Below are positions 54,184-63,486 of a DNA stretch of 64,000 nt, piece by piece; the stretch's first letter is position 1; the number at the start of each line of letters is the position of its first letter. Position numbers and translations under genes: made by a program. Origin of the DNA: Streptomonospora salina. Its GTDB lineage: Bacteria; Actinomycetota; Actinomycetes; Streptosporangiales; Streptosporangiaceae. The notes below the pieces were generated by a model, which made no database searches, had not been told where the DNA came from, and worked only from the letters and a program-made list of their open reading frames with translations. The stretch is taken from contig NZ_JACHLY010000001.1 in the NCBI RefSeq assembly GCF_014204715.1, positions 3,990,501 through 4,054,500 on the forward strand, in the 5' to 3' direction.

Positions 54184-55675
54184 CAACACCGTTGTTTTAG
54201 GGTGTTTTCGCTGGTGGGGTGAGGCGCCAGATGTGGACGCGATGTCGGGTTCTACCCGAGGCGGGTGTGGCGCGCTTGCGGGTGGGGAACCGGAAGGAGC
54301 GCCGGGTGACCTCACGGGGTGCGGACCGCCGGCGCCGCCGGGGCAGCAGGTCGTCCCAGAGCTCGTCGAAGGCCCACACGTCCAGTACGGCCAGGTCCTC
54401 AGGGGGAAAAACGCCCACCGGTCCGGTTGACCGAGCGGCGGGCGGTGTTGAGCGCGGTGGTGAAGCTGATGCGGTCGGGATCGAGCTGTGCGTACCCGGC
54501 GGCGCGGGTGATCAGGTCCGAGACCGCCTGATAGACCAGCAGCAGCGCCCAGGCCTCCTGACGGATGAGGTCGGGACTCTGGGAGCGGAACCGCACCGTC
54601 GTTCCGCCGCGCAGTTCGGTCTTGACCGCGTCGTAGAGGATCTCCGATTCCCAGCGGGCCGCGTACAGCCCCGGGAAGTCGGCGATGGGGTGGAGCACCG
54701 GGTCGATCAGGCTGGTGACCAGGGTGATCGTCTCCCCGGCCGTGGTGTGGCCGCCGTGTGCGGTGACGGTGTCGGTGTAGACGGTGTACTCGACCACACG
54801 CACCAGCGGACCGCCCTTGGACAGGTGCGCGGTGTAGGAGCCGTCGGCCAGGACCTCGACGGGGGCCAGGGCGAACTGGGCGCCGGCGCGCATGATGACC
54901 TGGGCGCCGGTGGCGGTGATCGTGCAGTACAGGTCGCTGCCGCAAAACCCCGAGTCGAAGACCGTGAGCATGTCGGGCGCGAACGAGGCCGCCATGCGCT
55001 CGCACAGGGCTTTCTCGCTGGTGGTGTAGGCGTCGAAGGACGCGTCGATGAGGCAGCGGGTGCCGATCTCGCAGTGGGCGACCAGACGCAGTTGAGGGAA
55101 GGCCCCCTCAGAGGGGCCGCCGAACGCGGCCCGGTTCGCGGTGGTGTCGGGGGTGTCCAGGCAGGTGCCGTCCACCGCAGTCAGGCGGTAGCCGCGCCAC
55201 CATGCTCCCGGGGTGTCGCTCTCGGCCAGGGGCCCGGCGGTGCGGGCGAAGAGCAGCGTGAGGGGTTCGGTGCCCAGCCGCTGCCGGGCCCGGCTCACGC
55301 TGGAGGCCTCGGGCGCGCCCGAGGCCGGCACGGCCAACTCCCGGGCCCCGCCGCTGAACGCGCAGCCGTCAGCCAGCCTGCGCCAGACCTCTTTGTAGGA
55401 GAGGTTGCGCCACAGCCACAGCGCCAGGACCAAGTACAGGGTCAGCCGTGCGGGCAGCTCGCGCCGCCGTTGCTGGAGGGCGCCGCCCCGGGTGGCCACC
55501 TCCTCGACCAGGTGCGGGTCGAAGGTCTGGGTCAGCACCCCGAAAGAGGCGCGGTCAGCCGCGTTCGTCACGCCATCGAGTATCCCGCGGGTAGAGGCGG
55601 CCGCGAACCCTCGGTGCCAGGCTCGCACCACCCCGAGGCCCTTACCAGCGAAGATGCCCTAAAACAACGGTGTTG
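54184..55675 (-). mobile_element. IS4-family insertion sequence (1492 bp), intact
   Basis: The ends are inverted repeats starting CAACACCGTTGTTTTAGGG on both sides. The element is flanked by an 11-bp direct repeat, GGCCTGCAGCT (54173-54183 and 55676-55686), the size of target duplication made by the IS4 family. The single transposase gene is undamaged. It inserted into the already truncated response-regulator copy. Confidence 0.92.
54399..55631 (-). CDS. IS4-family transposase (DDE)
   Basis: The protein has 410 residues. The catalytic core has Asp in TAVDGTCLD, Asp in TVFDSGFCGSDLY and the IS4 signature Y-(2)-R-(3)-E-(6)-K in YAARWESEILYDAVK, a perfect fit. An N-terminal helical domain (about 30-115) contains ARLTLYLVLALWLWRNLSYKEV. 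The frame is complete, so transposition competence is likely. Confidence 0.95.
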   Translation of the reverse strand: MVRAWHRGFAAASTRGILDGVTNAADRASFGVLTQTFDPHLVEEVATRGGALQQRRRELPARLTLYLVLALWLWRNLSYKEVWRRLADGCAFSGGARELAVPASGAPEASSVSRARQRLGTEPLTLLFARTAGPLAESDTPGAWWRGYRLTAVDGTCLDTPDTTANRAAFGGPSEGAFPQLRLVAHCEIGTRCLIDASFDAYTTSEKALCERMAASFAPDMLTVFDSGFCGSDLYCTITATGAQVIMRAGAQFALAPVEVLADGSYTAHLSKGGPLVRVVEYTVYTDTVTAHGGHTTAGETITLVTSLIDPVLHPIADFPGLYAARWESEILYDAVKTELRGGTTVRFRSQSPDLIRQEAWALLLVYQAVSDLITRAAGYAQLDPDRISFTTALNTARRSVNRTGGRFSP

Positions 55676-55786
55676 GGCCTGCAGCTCGCTCTGAAACGCC
55701 ACGGGCACCGTGTCGAGGCCGCCGAAGACGGCTGCTCCCGTGAGACAGTCCCTGTTCTCATCCGTGGGCGCCCAGACATCCGCGGG

Positions 55787-57094
55787 TCAGAGTGCGCCGG
55801 TGTCGATCGGCGGTTCTGAGGGCGTCGGCAGCGCGAACCACATGACGAGGAGCGCGGCGGAGGCGACGAGGAACATGATCAGTCCGGCGCGTCCTCGCGC
55901 CCACCGCATCCGGAACCGGATCGGATCCTCCACCAAATGCTTCGACGCGACGGCGAAGGCGACCGATATCCCGATGACGATCGCGGAGTGCAGCCAGTGC
56001 GGCAACTCCGGATGCTCCGGCACAGAGAAGAGTACGATCACCGGCCAATGCCACAGATAAAGGCTGTACGAGATCTCGCCGAGCCGGGTAAGCGGTTTCG
56101 CCTGCAGCATCCGCATGGGCAACAGAAAGCGATCCGACCCCGCCGTGTTCTGCGTCTGCACGGTGGTGACGGCGGCGCACAAGCCGATGAGAATCGCGCA
56201 GGAGATCGCGTGCGCGAAAAGGCCGCCGGTGAACAATCCCAGCGTGGAGGTCCCCTCCGTGAGCACCCAGAACGTGAGGATCCCCACCGTGAGGATCCCG
56301 ATCGCCCACGTGGTGGCACCGCGACACGACCGCACGATGTGTTGGAACGCGCGTCGGGCCGGGGCCGTCGCCGCTGCGGCGCCCAAAAGCAGAGAGAACG
56401 CTCTCGTGTCGGTGCCCGTGTACACACGCGTGGGGTCGGCAGGATCGAGCAGGGCGACCATCAGGACGAGCGAGCCGGCTGAGACGGCGATCGCGAACGT
56501 CAGCACAGCGACATCGACATGCCCGACACGTCGCCGGAACCGTTCCACCGCCCAAGCGACCGCGCCGATGACGAACGGCCACACCACATAGAACTGCTCC
56601 TCGACCGCGATACTCCACAGGTGCTCGAAGACCCGCGACTGACCGAGGGCGTCCCAGTAGCTCGCGTCCTGCGCCAGCAGATGCCAATTGACCAGATTCA
56701 ACTGCACCCACAGGCCGTCCGCCAGTGTTGTGGAGACCATGCCGCGATCGGTGACCGGGTAGCCGAACCGTTGCAGTGTCCAGACCGCCACGGTCACCAC
56801 GACCAGCACCAGCGCCAGTGCGGGAAACAGGCGCCGGAGTCGACGCCCCCAGAATGACACGAGCGAGATCCCGCCGGCCGCCCCCGCTTCGCTAAGAAGC
56901 AGCCCCGTGATGAGGAACCCCGATAACACGAAGAACAGGTCGACGCCGAGGAAACCGCCGGGCATGTTGCCGGTATGGAACAACAGCACCCCCGACACAG
57001 CGAGGCCGCGCAACCCGTCCAGGGCCGGAATGTGCGAAGGAGTGTGGACGGCTCCGGGAGGCCGGACGGAGGAAGCCGGGTGTGAAGAGCGCAT
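55787..57094 (-). CDS. Acyltransferase-3 (OafA/YrhL-type) membrane protein
   Basis: The protein has 435 residues and about ten helices. The family residues are PALDGLRGLAVSGVLLFHTG (RGLA..V..FH), GGFLGVDLFFVLSGFLITGLL, FWGRRLRRLFPAL (the Arg pair) and HLWSIAVEEQFYVVWP. It should transfer O-acetyl or similar groups to surface glycans across the membrane. No SGNH domain is fused, so the separate SGNH lipoprotein of this locus could be its partner. A decayed copy is at 30878. Confidence 0.95.
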   Translation of the reverse strand: MRSSHPASSVRPPGAVHTPSHIPALDGLRGLAVSGVLLFHTGNMPGGFLGVDLFFVLSGFLITGLLLSEAGAAGGISLVSFWGRRLRRLFPALALVLVVVTVAVWTLQRFGYPVTDRGMVSTTLADGLWVQLNLVNWHLLAQDASYWDALGQSRVFEHLWSIAVEEQFYVVWPFVIGAVAWAVERFRRRVGHVDVAVLTFAIAVSAGSLVLMVALLDPADPTRVYTGTDTRAFSLLLGAAAATAPARRAFQHIVRSCRGATTWAIGILTVGILTFWVLTEGTSTLGLFTGGLFAHAISCAILIGLCAAVTTVQTQNTAGSDRFLLPMRMLQAKPLTRLGEISYSLYLWHWPVIVLFSVPEHPELPHWLHSAIVIGISVAFAVASKHLVEDPIRFRMRWARGRAGLIMFLVASAALLVMWFALPTPSEPPIDTGAL

Positions 57095-57137
57095 ACCGCC
57101 GACAGTGCCGACCCGGGGTCACCGGTGCCTCGCCGTC

Positions 57138-57159
57138 ATGTCGCAGCCGTGTCGCAGGG
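57138..57159. promoter_or_regulatory. OmpR-type direct-repeat box upstream of the acyltransferase
   Basis: ATGTCGCAGCC and GTGTCGCAGGG repeat with the same 11-bp period as the boxes at 28056 and 54047. It is 44-65 bp before the acyltransferase ATG. Confidence 0.55.
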
Positions 57160-57220
57160 CCACAGGTAGGTACCGATTGCGACGGGATCGCGACATGACG
57201 ACGACGGCGCGGACGAATCT
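57152..57220. repeat. Promoter segment shared with locus A (31084-31151)
   Basis: About 65 bp (from TCGCAGGGCCACAGGTAGG through ACCGATTGCGACGGGATCGC to GACGACGACGGC) recur at 31087-31151 with only about four differences. Here the segment precedes the acyltransferase; in locus A it precedes the deacetylase and the acyltransferase remnant. Confidence 0.75.
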
Positions 57221-57769
57221 CGATGGCGTCGCCGTCGATTTCGAGCCGAACGGCCGGGCGGGGCTCGGCACGCTCGCACCAGGCCCGGAGGCTCCCCACG
57301 ATCCGGCTGAGTATCTCGACCGAGGCGTCGGCGACGACGGCCAGGCCGCCCAGGTCGATGCCCCAGTCCGCGCGGGCGCCGGCCGGAGGCGGTCCCGTCC
57401 GGAGAGGGCGCACCTCCTCGACGTCCAACTGCAGCAGTTCGCTGTGCAACGCCGTGACCAGTTCGGCCAGGTCTTCTGCGTGCGTGTCGTCACTGGAGAC
57501 GTGGATCCGCATGGTGGTGTCCATCGAGCAGCCCCCACTGCCCGGTGCCGCCCCCCGGATGCGGGAGCCGACCCGGTGTCAGATCACCCGGGTTCCAGTC
57601 TGCGCCGCCGATTCTGCCCAGGGCAACCTCTCACCTGCGGCTTCGTGCTCCGGTCGGGGTCTGCCGCTGACCGGTGCTTCGGTCGGGTCGCAGGGTTCGA
57701 GGGAGCGCCTGCCGGTGCAGTAGAGGCAGGCTGCCGGGTTCGGGCAGGTGGATCCAGCCTTCGCGGGCG

Positions 57770-57956
57770 GCCAAGTCGGCCTCGGCGTCGGTGGGCGGCC
57801 TGCGCCGCGACTGGGACGCCGTCGTGGGGACTGACCCTGCCGCACAGCTCCGGCGTGGCCGAAGGCCACGTCAACCGGCTCAAGCTGCTCAAACGGCAGA
57901 TGTATGGGCGCGCCAACCCTGCCCTGCTGCGCAAGCGCGTGCTACTCGCGGCCTGA
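57770..57956 (+). pseudogene. ISL3-family transposase C-terminal remnant
   Basis: LRRDWDAVV and, after a frame loss near 57825, GLTLPHSSGVAEGHVNRLKLLKRQMYGRANPALLRKRVLL match the conserved end of ISL3-family transposases. The upstream part is not recognisable. Sequence after the stop (57975-58010) could be the old element's end. Confidence 0.78.
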
Positions 57957-58246
57957 CTGCAGCAGAGCGAGGCTTCACCGAATCCGTGCCAGAGCCCGCT
58001 TTCGAACGACGTCGACAGCTGGTCCTTCAGCTACGCGAAGCACGATGAAAAGCGCTTACCGTGCGGTGACGCCGTGTTCCGCCCGCGTCCATGACAGCCG
58101 AGCACCGATGGAGCACACAACCTCGTTCGGGGCGGCGTCGTTCATCGCCTGCGGCCCGGAGTTGGTGCCGATAGCCGGGCGCGGAGCCCGCCCGGGGCCG
58201 CTTGCGGGGTGAACGGGCCCGGTTTCCGGAAGAACGATAGGGATTT

Positions 58247-61200
58247 GTGGGCGTTATGCCCCTCTGGCAGATTGGCGGCGTGCGTGTCTCGATGCTGGGG
58301 CCCTTCCAGGTCCGGGACGGGAAAGGGCGACCTCTCCCGCTCGGGGGGAGGCGCATGTCCGTCCTTCTCGCACGATTGGCCCTGTCGCCGGGGCGGGCGG
58401 TCGGGGCGGAGACGCTCATGGACGATCTGTGGAGCGACGGTCCACCCGCCGGCGGCGCCGATACCCTCCGGCGCCTCGTCTCGCGCACACGAGCCCGGAT
58501 GCTCGAGCACGGTCTCGCGATCGGACCGACCGCCGTCGGCGGCGGGTACCGCCTGGATGTTCCGCCCGACGAAGTCGACGCCCACGCATTCGAGCGTCTC
58601 GCCGCCGACGGGGCCCGGCTGCTGCGCGAGCACGCCCCGGAGCGGGCGGTGGAGACCTTGGAGGAGGCCCTCGCACTGTGGCGCGGAGCCCCCTTCGGCG
58701 GGGTGGGGGCCGACTTCGCCCGGCAGGAGGCCCCGCGCCTGGAGGACCTGCGTCTCGCCGCCGCCGAGGACAGGATCGAGGCACTGTCCCGCACCGGTGA
58801 CCCCACCGGGCTCGTGCCCGAACTGCGCACCCTCTGCGCAGCCCATCCCATCCGGGAGCGCTGCCACGGCCTGCTCATGCGGGTCCTGCACGAGACGGGC
58901 CAGAACGGTGCCGCCCTGGCCGCCTATGAGGACCTGCGCCGGGCCCTGAGCGAGGAGCTGGGCGCCGACCCTTCCCCGTGGATCGGCGAACTCCACGCAG
59001 AGATCCTCCGCGACCGCACCCCGTCCCCGGCCCGGGGGTGGTCCAACCCCTACCTCACCCGCTTCGTCGGCCGCCGCGAGGAACTCGTCTCCATCGACGG
59101 CCTCATGGATCGCACACGCCTGGTGACCCTGCTCGGCCCGGGAGGGGTGGGCAAGACCCGCCTCGCCGCCGAGTACGCCGACCGGACCGCCGCGGCCCGT
59201 GTGTGCTTCGTCGAGCTGGCACCCCTGCGTGAGGGGGACAGCCTGGTCGAGGCCGTCGCCGCCACCCTCAGCGTCGGCAACGCCCCCCTCGCAGCCCCGG
59301 GCCGCGATCGGACTGCCCGGCTGGTGTCCGCCCTCTCCGCTGCGCCCACTCTGCTGGTCCTGGACAACTGCGAGCACCTGCTCGACACGGCCGCCGACCT
59401 CGCGATCCGCCTACTCGGCAGCTGCCCCGACCTGAACGTCCTGACCACCAGTCGCGAACCCCTGGCGGCCGACGGCGAGGGCCTGGTGCGGGTCGAGCCT
59501 CTGGAAGTCCCCGGAGACGCATCCGAGGGCGCCTCTCGGGGCGACGGCGGCGAAGCCGTCGCGATGTTCGTCGAACTCGCGTCCCTGGCGCGCCCCGGGT
59601 TCGCCGTCGACGCCGACAACGCCGGCGCGGTCGCCGAGATCTGCCGCCGGCTGGACGGGCTCCCCCTGGGCATCGAGCTGGCGGCGGCCCGCACCCGGTC
59701 GATGACGGTCCAGCAGATCGCCCGCCACCTCAACGAGCGCTTCCGGCTGCTATCCGGGCCGCGGCGCGTCGGCAGCGCCCGGCACCGGACCCTGCGCGCG
59801 GTCCTGGACTGGACCTGGAACCTGCTGACCGAGCACGAGCGACTGCTGGCGCGCCGCCTGTCGGTGCTGCCCGGCGGTGTCACCATGAGCAGCGCGCAGG
59901 AGATCGGCGGAAGCAGCGGTGTATCCGCCGCCGACGTCCCCTTCCTGCTCTCTTCGCTCACCGACAAGTCCCTGCTGGTGGCCGTCGAGTCGCCGTGGGA
60001 GGAGCCCCGGCACCGGCTCATGGAGACTCCGCGGGTCTACTTGGAGGAGCGGCTGCGCGAGTCCGGCGAGGAAGGGCGGGTGCGCGACGCCGCCGCCCGC
60101 TACTTCGCCGACCTGGCCGAGGACTCCTTCACGATGCTCCTCGGCTGCGACCAGCCGCGTGGCCTGGCGATCCTGGACACCGAGCATGACAACCTGCTGG
60201 AAAGCGTCCGGCACGCCTGCCGGGGCGGGGATGCGGCTTCGGCGGTACGGACCGTCACCGCGCTCAGCTGGTACTGGGTCATCCGGGGCCGCTATGAAGA
60301 GGCCGATCGTTGGTTCGGGGAGCTCGACCGCCATCCCGACGCGCTCACCCGTTCGGCGCGGACGGTCTCGGCGGCGGTCCGCTCCATCCTCCCCCGGCCG
60401 GCGGCGGGCCCGCAGGCGGAAACGGAGTCCCTGGAGGAAGAGCCGCCGGGTTCGGGGCGTGCCGGCGCCATGGACTCGGGCGTTCGTCCGCCGAGGGAGG
60501 GGCACGCGGGGGCGGGAGCATACGTCACCGGGCAGCCGGCCATCGACGCAGCGGTCCTGGCCGACTATCCCCCGCTGGCGATGATCACCCCGAACCACCG
60601 CCTTCTGGCCGGGGACCACGAGGGCGTGCGGGCGGACGCCGAGACCGCCCTGGCCCACCCGCACCGCTGGGTGCGCGCCGCAGGCAGGGCCACCTTCGCC
60701 CTGGTCGCCGAGGCCGCCGGCGACGCGGCCAGGGCCGAGCAGGACACGGAGGCCGCCGTGGCGGACTTCCGCGAGCTGGGCGATTTGTGGACCACGGCAC
60801 AGCTGGCCGCCGCCCTGGCCGGGTTCCGCTCCGCCCGCGGCGATGTGGACAGCGCGGTCGCCAGTTTGCGTTGGGCCCTGGACCTGGAGCGTTCGCTGGG
60901 CGCCTCGGAGCGGTTCACCCCCATCCTGAACCGGCTGGGTGGCGAGCTCATCCGCGCCGGGCGGGCCGATGAGGCCGAGGGGGTCTTCTGGGAGGCTCTG
61001 AACGCCTCCGAGGCCCCGACTGCCGAACACCGGATCATGAGCCTGACCGGGCTGGCCGACTTGGCGCTGCTCCGAGGGCGGACGGCCGACGCCCGCGACC
61101 TGCTCGCCCGGGCCCGGCACCTGCTCGTCGGGCCGCTGGCGGATTCCGACTACCTGCGGGTGGTGATCCTGTGCCGGGAGGGTGCGCTCGCGCTGGCCGA

Positions 61201-61501
61201 GGACGTACCGGAGCGGGCGCGTGCGACAGCGCTGCGGGCCTGGGAAGCGGCCGGGCTCCTCGGGGTCGCCGCCGTGCGGGCGGAGGCGGCCGAGCTGCTC
61301 GCCGACACCCTGTGGCACGCGGGGGACCCGGAAGGGGCGATCCGCGCGCTCGGCGCCGCCACCGGGATCCGGGGGAGGCGCGACGACGGTAGCCCCCGGG
61401 TTCGTGCCCTGGTGCGGGCCTTGGCCAGGGCGCTTGGCGAGGACGGCTTCGAGCGCGGCTATGGCGAAGGAGTGTCCGGGGCAGCGCCGCCGCCCGGGTA
61501 G
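58247..61501 (+). CDS. AfsR/SARP-type regulator with NB-ARC and TPR regions
   Basis: The protein has 1084 residues. The order is an OmpR-like winged helix (about 10-100; VSMLGPFQVRDGKGRPLPLGGRR), a bacterial transcriptional activation domain (about 105-255; VDAHAFERL, ALWRGAPFGGVG, ELGADPSPW), an NTPase with P-loop LLGPGGVGKTRLA near 300 and LLVLDNCEHLLD, the GLPLGIELAAARTRSM motif, then TPR-like helices to the end. This is the AfsR class of antibiotic and development regulators. GTG 58247, ATG 58256 and GTG 58280 are all possible starts; the last gives the family-typical beginning. Its targets may include the neighbouring exporter. Confidence 0.92.
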   Translation: MGVMPLWQIGGVRVSMLGPFQVRDGKGRPLPLGGRRMSVLLARLALSPGRAVGAETLMDDLWSDGPPAGGADTLRRLVSRTRARMLEHGLAIGPTAVGGGYRLDVPPDEVDAHAFERLAADGARLLREHAPERAVETLEEALALWRGAPFGGVGADFARQEAPRLEDLRLAAAEDRIEALSRTGDPTGLVPELRTLCAAHPIRERCHGLLMRVLHETGQNGAALAAYEDLRRALSEELGADPSPWIGELHAEILRDRTPSPARGWSNPYLTRFVGRREELVSIDGLMDRTRLVTLLGPGGVGKTRLAAEYADRTAAARVCFVELAPLREGDSLVEAVAATLSVGNAPLAAPGRDRTARLVSALSAAPTLLVLDNCEHLLDTAADLAIRLLGSCPDLNVLTTSREPLAADGEGLVRVEPLEVPGDASEGASRGDGGEAVAMFVELASLARPGFAVDADNAGAVAEICRRLDGLPLGIELAAARTRSMTVQQIARHLNERFRLLSGPRRVGSARHRTLRAVLDWTWNLLTEHERLLARRLSVLPGGVTMSSAQEIGGSSGVSAADVPFLLSSLTDKSLLVAVESPWEEPRHRLMETPRVYLEERLRESGEEGRVRDAAARYFADLAEDSFTMLLGCDQPRGLAILDTEHDNLLESVRHACRGGDAASAVRTVTALSWYWVIRGRYEEADRWFGELDRHPDALTRSARTVSAAVRSILPRPAAGPQAETESLEEEPPGSGRAGAMDSGVRPPREGHAGAGAYVTGQPAIDAAVLADYPPLAMITPNHRLLAGDHEGVRADAETALAHPHRWVRAAGRATFALVAEAAGDAARAEQDTEAAVADFRELGDLWTTAQLAAALAGFRSARGDVDSAVASLRWALDLERSLGASERFTPILNRLGGELIRAGRADEAEGVFWEALNASEAPTAEHRIMSLTGLADLALLRGRTADARDLLARARHLLVGPLADSDYLRVVILCREGALALAEDVPERARATALRAWEAAGLLGVAAVRAEAAELLADTLWHAGDPEGAIRALGAATGIRGRRDDGSPRVRALVRALARALGEDGFERGYGEGVSGAAPPPG

Positions 61502-61603
61502 GAACGGTTCCGCAGGACGGGGTGGCGGCACCCGCCTCTGCGCCGCGGTGCGGGGCGGGCTACTCCACCGGAGCCGTGTCGTCGGGGAGGCGGCCCGGGG
61601 CGG

Positions 61604-62272
61604 CTACTCCGACGGGGCAGCAGGGGAGGTATGGGTGTCCAGGTAGGCCAGTACCGCCTGGACCCGCCGGTGCCCGCTGCCTTCCTGGGTGAGCCCGAGC
61701 TTGACGAAGATCGAACCGATGTGCTTGCCCACCGCCGGGGTAGACAGCCCAAGCAGTTCGCAGATCCGCGTGTTGCCGTGGCCCTCGGCCATGAGACCCA
61801 GTACCTCCGTCTCCCGGTGGCTGAGCGTCGCCAGCGGATCGCCCCGATTCTGGTGGCGCATCAGGTGCGCCACGACCTCCGGGTCGAGTGCGACCCCGCC
61901 CTGGGCCACCCGGTTCAGTGCGTCGGCGAACTCGGCGACGTCGCCGATCCGGTCCTTGAGCAGGTAGCCGACGCCGGTGCTGTGGGCCAGCAGTTCGGCC
62001 GCGTATCCGTCCTCGACGTGGGCCGAGAGCACCAGCACCGGAAAGCCCGGGATGTGGGCGCGGATCCGGGCCGCGGCCTCCAGCCCCTCGCGGCGGAAGT
62101 CCGGCGGTAGGCGGACGTCGAGCACCACGGCGTCGGGGCGCTGCTCGTCGAAGAGGGGCCAGAAGCCGTCGAGGTCCCCGGCCGCCCCGACGACCTCGAA
62201 CCCTTCCGTCTCCAAGAGGAGCACGAGCCCCTGGCGCAGGAGGGCGTCGTCCTCGGCGATCAGAACGCGCAC
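61604..62272 (-). CDS. Response regulator, NarL/LuxR family
   Basis: The protein has 222 residues. The receiver has LIAEDDALLRQGL, Asp52 (VVLDVRLPP), and Lys in GYLLKDRIGD. The LuxR helix-turn-helix (about 150-210) has LSHRETEVLGLMAEGHGNTRI and TPAVGKHIGSIFVKLGL. ATG 62272 lies 13 bp inside the 3' end of the kinase gene, so the two are coupled. The ABC genes beginning at 63616 are the likely target. Confidence 0.94.
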   Translation of the reverse strand: MRVLIAEDDALLRQGLVLLLETEGFEVVGAAGDLDGFWPLFDEQRPDAVVLDVRLPPDFRREGLEAAARIRAHIPGFPVLVLSAHVEDGYAAELLAHSTGVGYLLKDRIGDVAEFADALNRVAQGGVALDPEVVAHLMRHQNRGDPLATLSHRETEVLGLMAEGHGNTRICELLGLSTPAVGKHIGSIFVKLGLTQEGSGHRRVQAVLAYLDTHTSPAAPSE

Positions 62273-63486
62273 GGCAGTCTCACCTCGATCGTGGTCGGCC
62301 CTTCGGGCGGGCTGGTGATCCGGGTCCGTCCTTCGAAGGCCGCCGCCCGCTGCCGAATCCCGGACAGGCCGCCCCCGCCGCGCTCGTCGGCGCCGCCCCG
62401 GCCGTCGTCGGTGACCTCGACGGTGACCTCGCCGCCGTGCTCGCGGATGGCGACGCGGGCGGAGGCGGCCCCGGAGTGCTTGGCGACGTTGGTCAACGCC
62501 TCGGTGACCACGAAGTAGGCGGCGGTCTCCACCGCTGCCGGCAGTCGGGGCAGCTCCCGTACGTCCACTGTGCAGGGGATTGCCGAGCGGGAGGCCAGGG
62601 AGGCCACCGCGGTGGCCAGCCCTTGGTCGGCGAGGATGGGCGGGTAGATGCTGCGTACGACATTGCGCAGCTCCTTGAGGGCGTCCTCGGCGGCGCTCTT
62701 GGTCGCCGCGATCAGCTCCCGGCTGCGGTCGGGGTCCTCGGCGAGCAGGCGCTCCACCAGGCCCAGCTGCATCCGGACCGCGACCAACCGGTTCTGGGTC
62801 CCGTCGTGCAGATCACGCTCGATCCGGCGCAGTTCCAGGCCGTGCGCCTCCAGAGCGGTTTGGCGCAATGCGGTGACTTCGGCGATGCGAGTGCGAAGCC
62901 GGGCCTTGCCGGGGGTGGTCAGCATCCGAAGGGCCAGCAGGGCGTGCCCGGTGGCCAGACGTGGGACGCAGAACACGAACAGGCCCAGGTAGGCGATGCC
63001 GACGAGCGGGGTGAGCAGGGCCGCCGGCCAGGAGTCCACGGGGTAACCGCCGGGGCTGACCGCAATCGACGGCGGCAGCATCCACCACCACAGGGGGCAG
63101 GTCAGGGAGACGATCACCCCCACGGCCAGGACGAACGCCGGGAGCGTGCAGGCCAGGCCGGCCAGAGAATTGACGGCCGACCACCGGACCGCGGTCCAGA
63201 ATTCCGCTCTAGCGTGCGCGGCGCCGTCCGCTTCGGAATCGCGGGCGAGGTGCGCGCGGGCCAATCGGACATCCCTTTCGGAGCTTCGTTCCAGTAGCTC
63301 GGCCAGGCGCCTGAGCACCGGGGCTCCGACGAGCAGGATGACCAGCGCTTGGGTGAACAGAAAACCACTCAGCAGCAACCAGGCGTGCAACGATGAGACC
63401 CCGGTCGACACGGTGTAGCGGGCGCTGCGGGCCGCCCGGGACACCGCCGCTCCGCGGTCGGGCAGGAGTGCGCCCACGCGCTCCAA
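62260..63486 (-). CDS. Sensor histidine kinase, HisKA_3 type
   Basis: The protein has 408 residues. Four hydrophobic segments (about 33-57, 105-128, 130-142 and 158-178) form the sensor; the HisKA_3 box is RIERDLHDGTQNRLVAVRMQL with His227, and HATPase_c has TEALTNVAKHSGA, DDGRGGADERGGGGLSGIRQR. The start is TTG 63486, preceded by AGGGGG at good spacing. It is divergent from a MacB-like ABC gene. Confidence 0.92.
   Translation of the reverse strand: MERVGALLPDRGAAVSRAARSARYTVSTGVSSLHAWLLLSGFLFTQALVILLVGAPVLRRLAELLERSSERDVRLARAHLARDSEADGAAHARAEFWTAVRWSAVNSLAGLACTLPAFVLAVGVIVSLTCPLWWWMLPPSIAVSPGGYPVDSWPAALLTPLVGIAYLGLFVFCVPRLATGHALLALRMLTTPGKARLRTRIAEVTALRQTALEAHGLELRRIERDLHDGTQNRLVAVRMQLGLVERLLAEDPDRSRELIAATKSAAEDALKELRNVVRSIYPPILADQGLATAVASLASRSAIPCTVDVRELPRLPAAVETAAYFVVTEALTNVAKHSGAASARVAIREHGGEVTVEVTDDGRGGADERGGGGLSGIRQRAAAFEGRTRITSPPEGPTTIEVRLPCAF

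Larger units (their letters stand above)
54128..55731 (+). pseudogene. Response-regulator 5' fragment split by an IS4-family element
   Basis: Bases 54128-54183 and, beyond the inserted element, 55676-55731 repeat the first ~37 codons of the OmpR-type gene at 28137 (VATVLLIEDDALVRRGLQL, then ALKRHGHRVEA). Together with the promoter region the copy differs at about three positions in ~220 bp, so it is recent. Homology stops after GAAGACGGC, and the following sequence is that found downstream of the lipoprotein gene in locus A. Confidence 0.85.
56892..57524 (-). pseudogene. EACC1-like (effector-associated constant component) gene, truncated
   Basis: The first ~105 residues (57524 to about 57210) read MRIHVSSDDTHAEDLAELVTAL, then a Gly-rich turn, GGLAVVADASVEILSRIVGSLRAW and VRLEIDGDAIEI. 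This is the pattern of EACC1-type modules described in predicted bacterial conflict systems. The usual C-terminus is missing: the frame enters the promoter repeat shared with locus A and runs out of frame across the acyltransferase start to 56892. No EACC1 partner (such as a caspase-like or other effector) is seen nearby. Confidence 0.6.
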
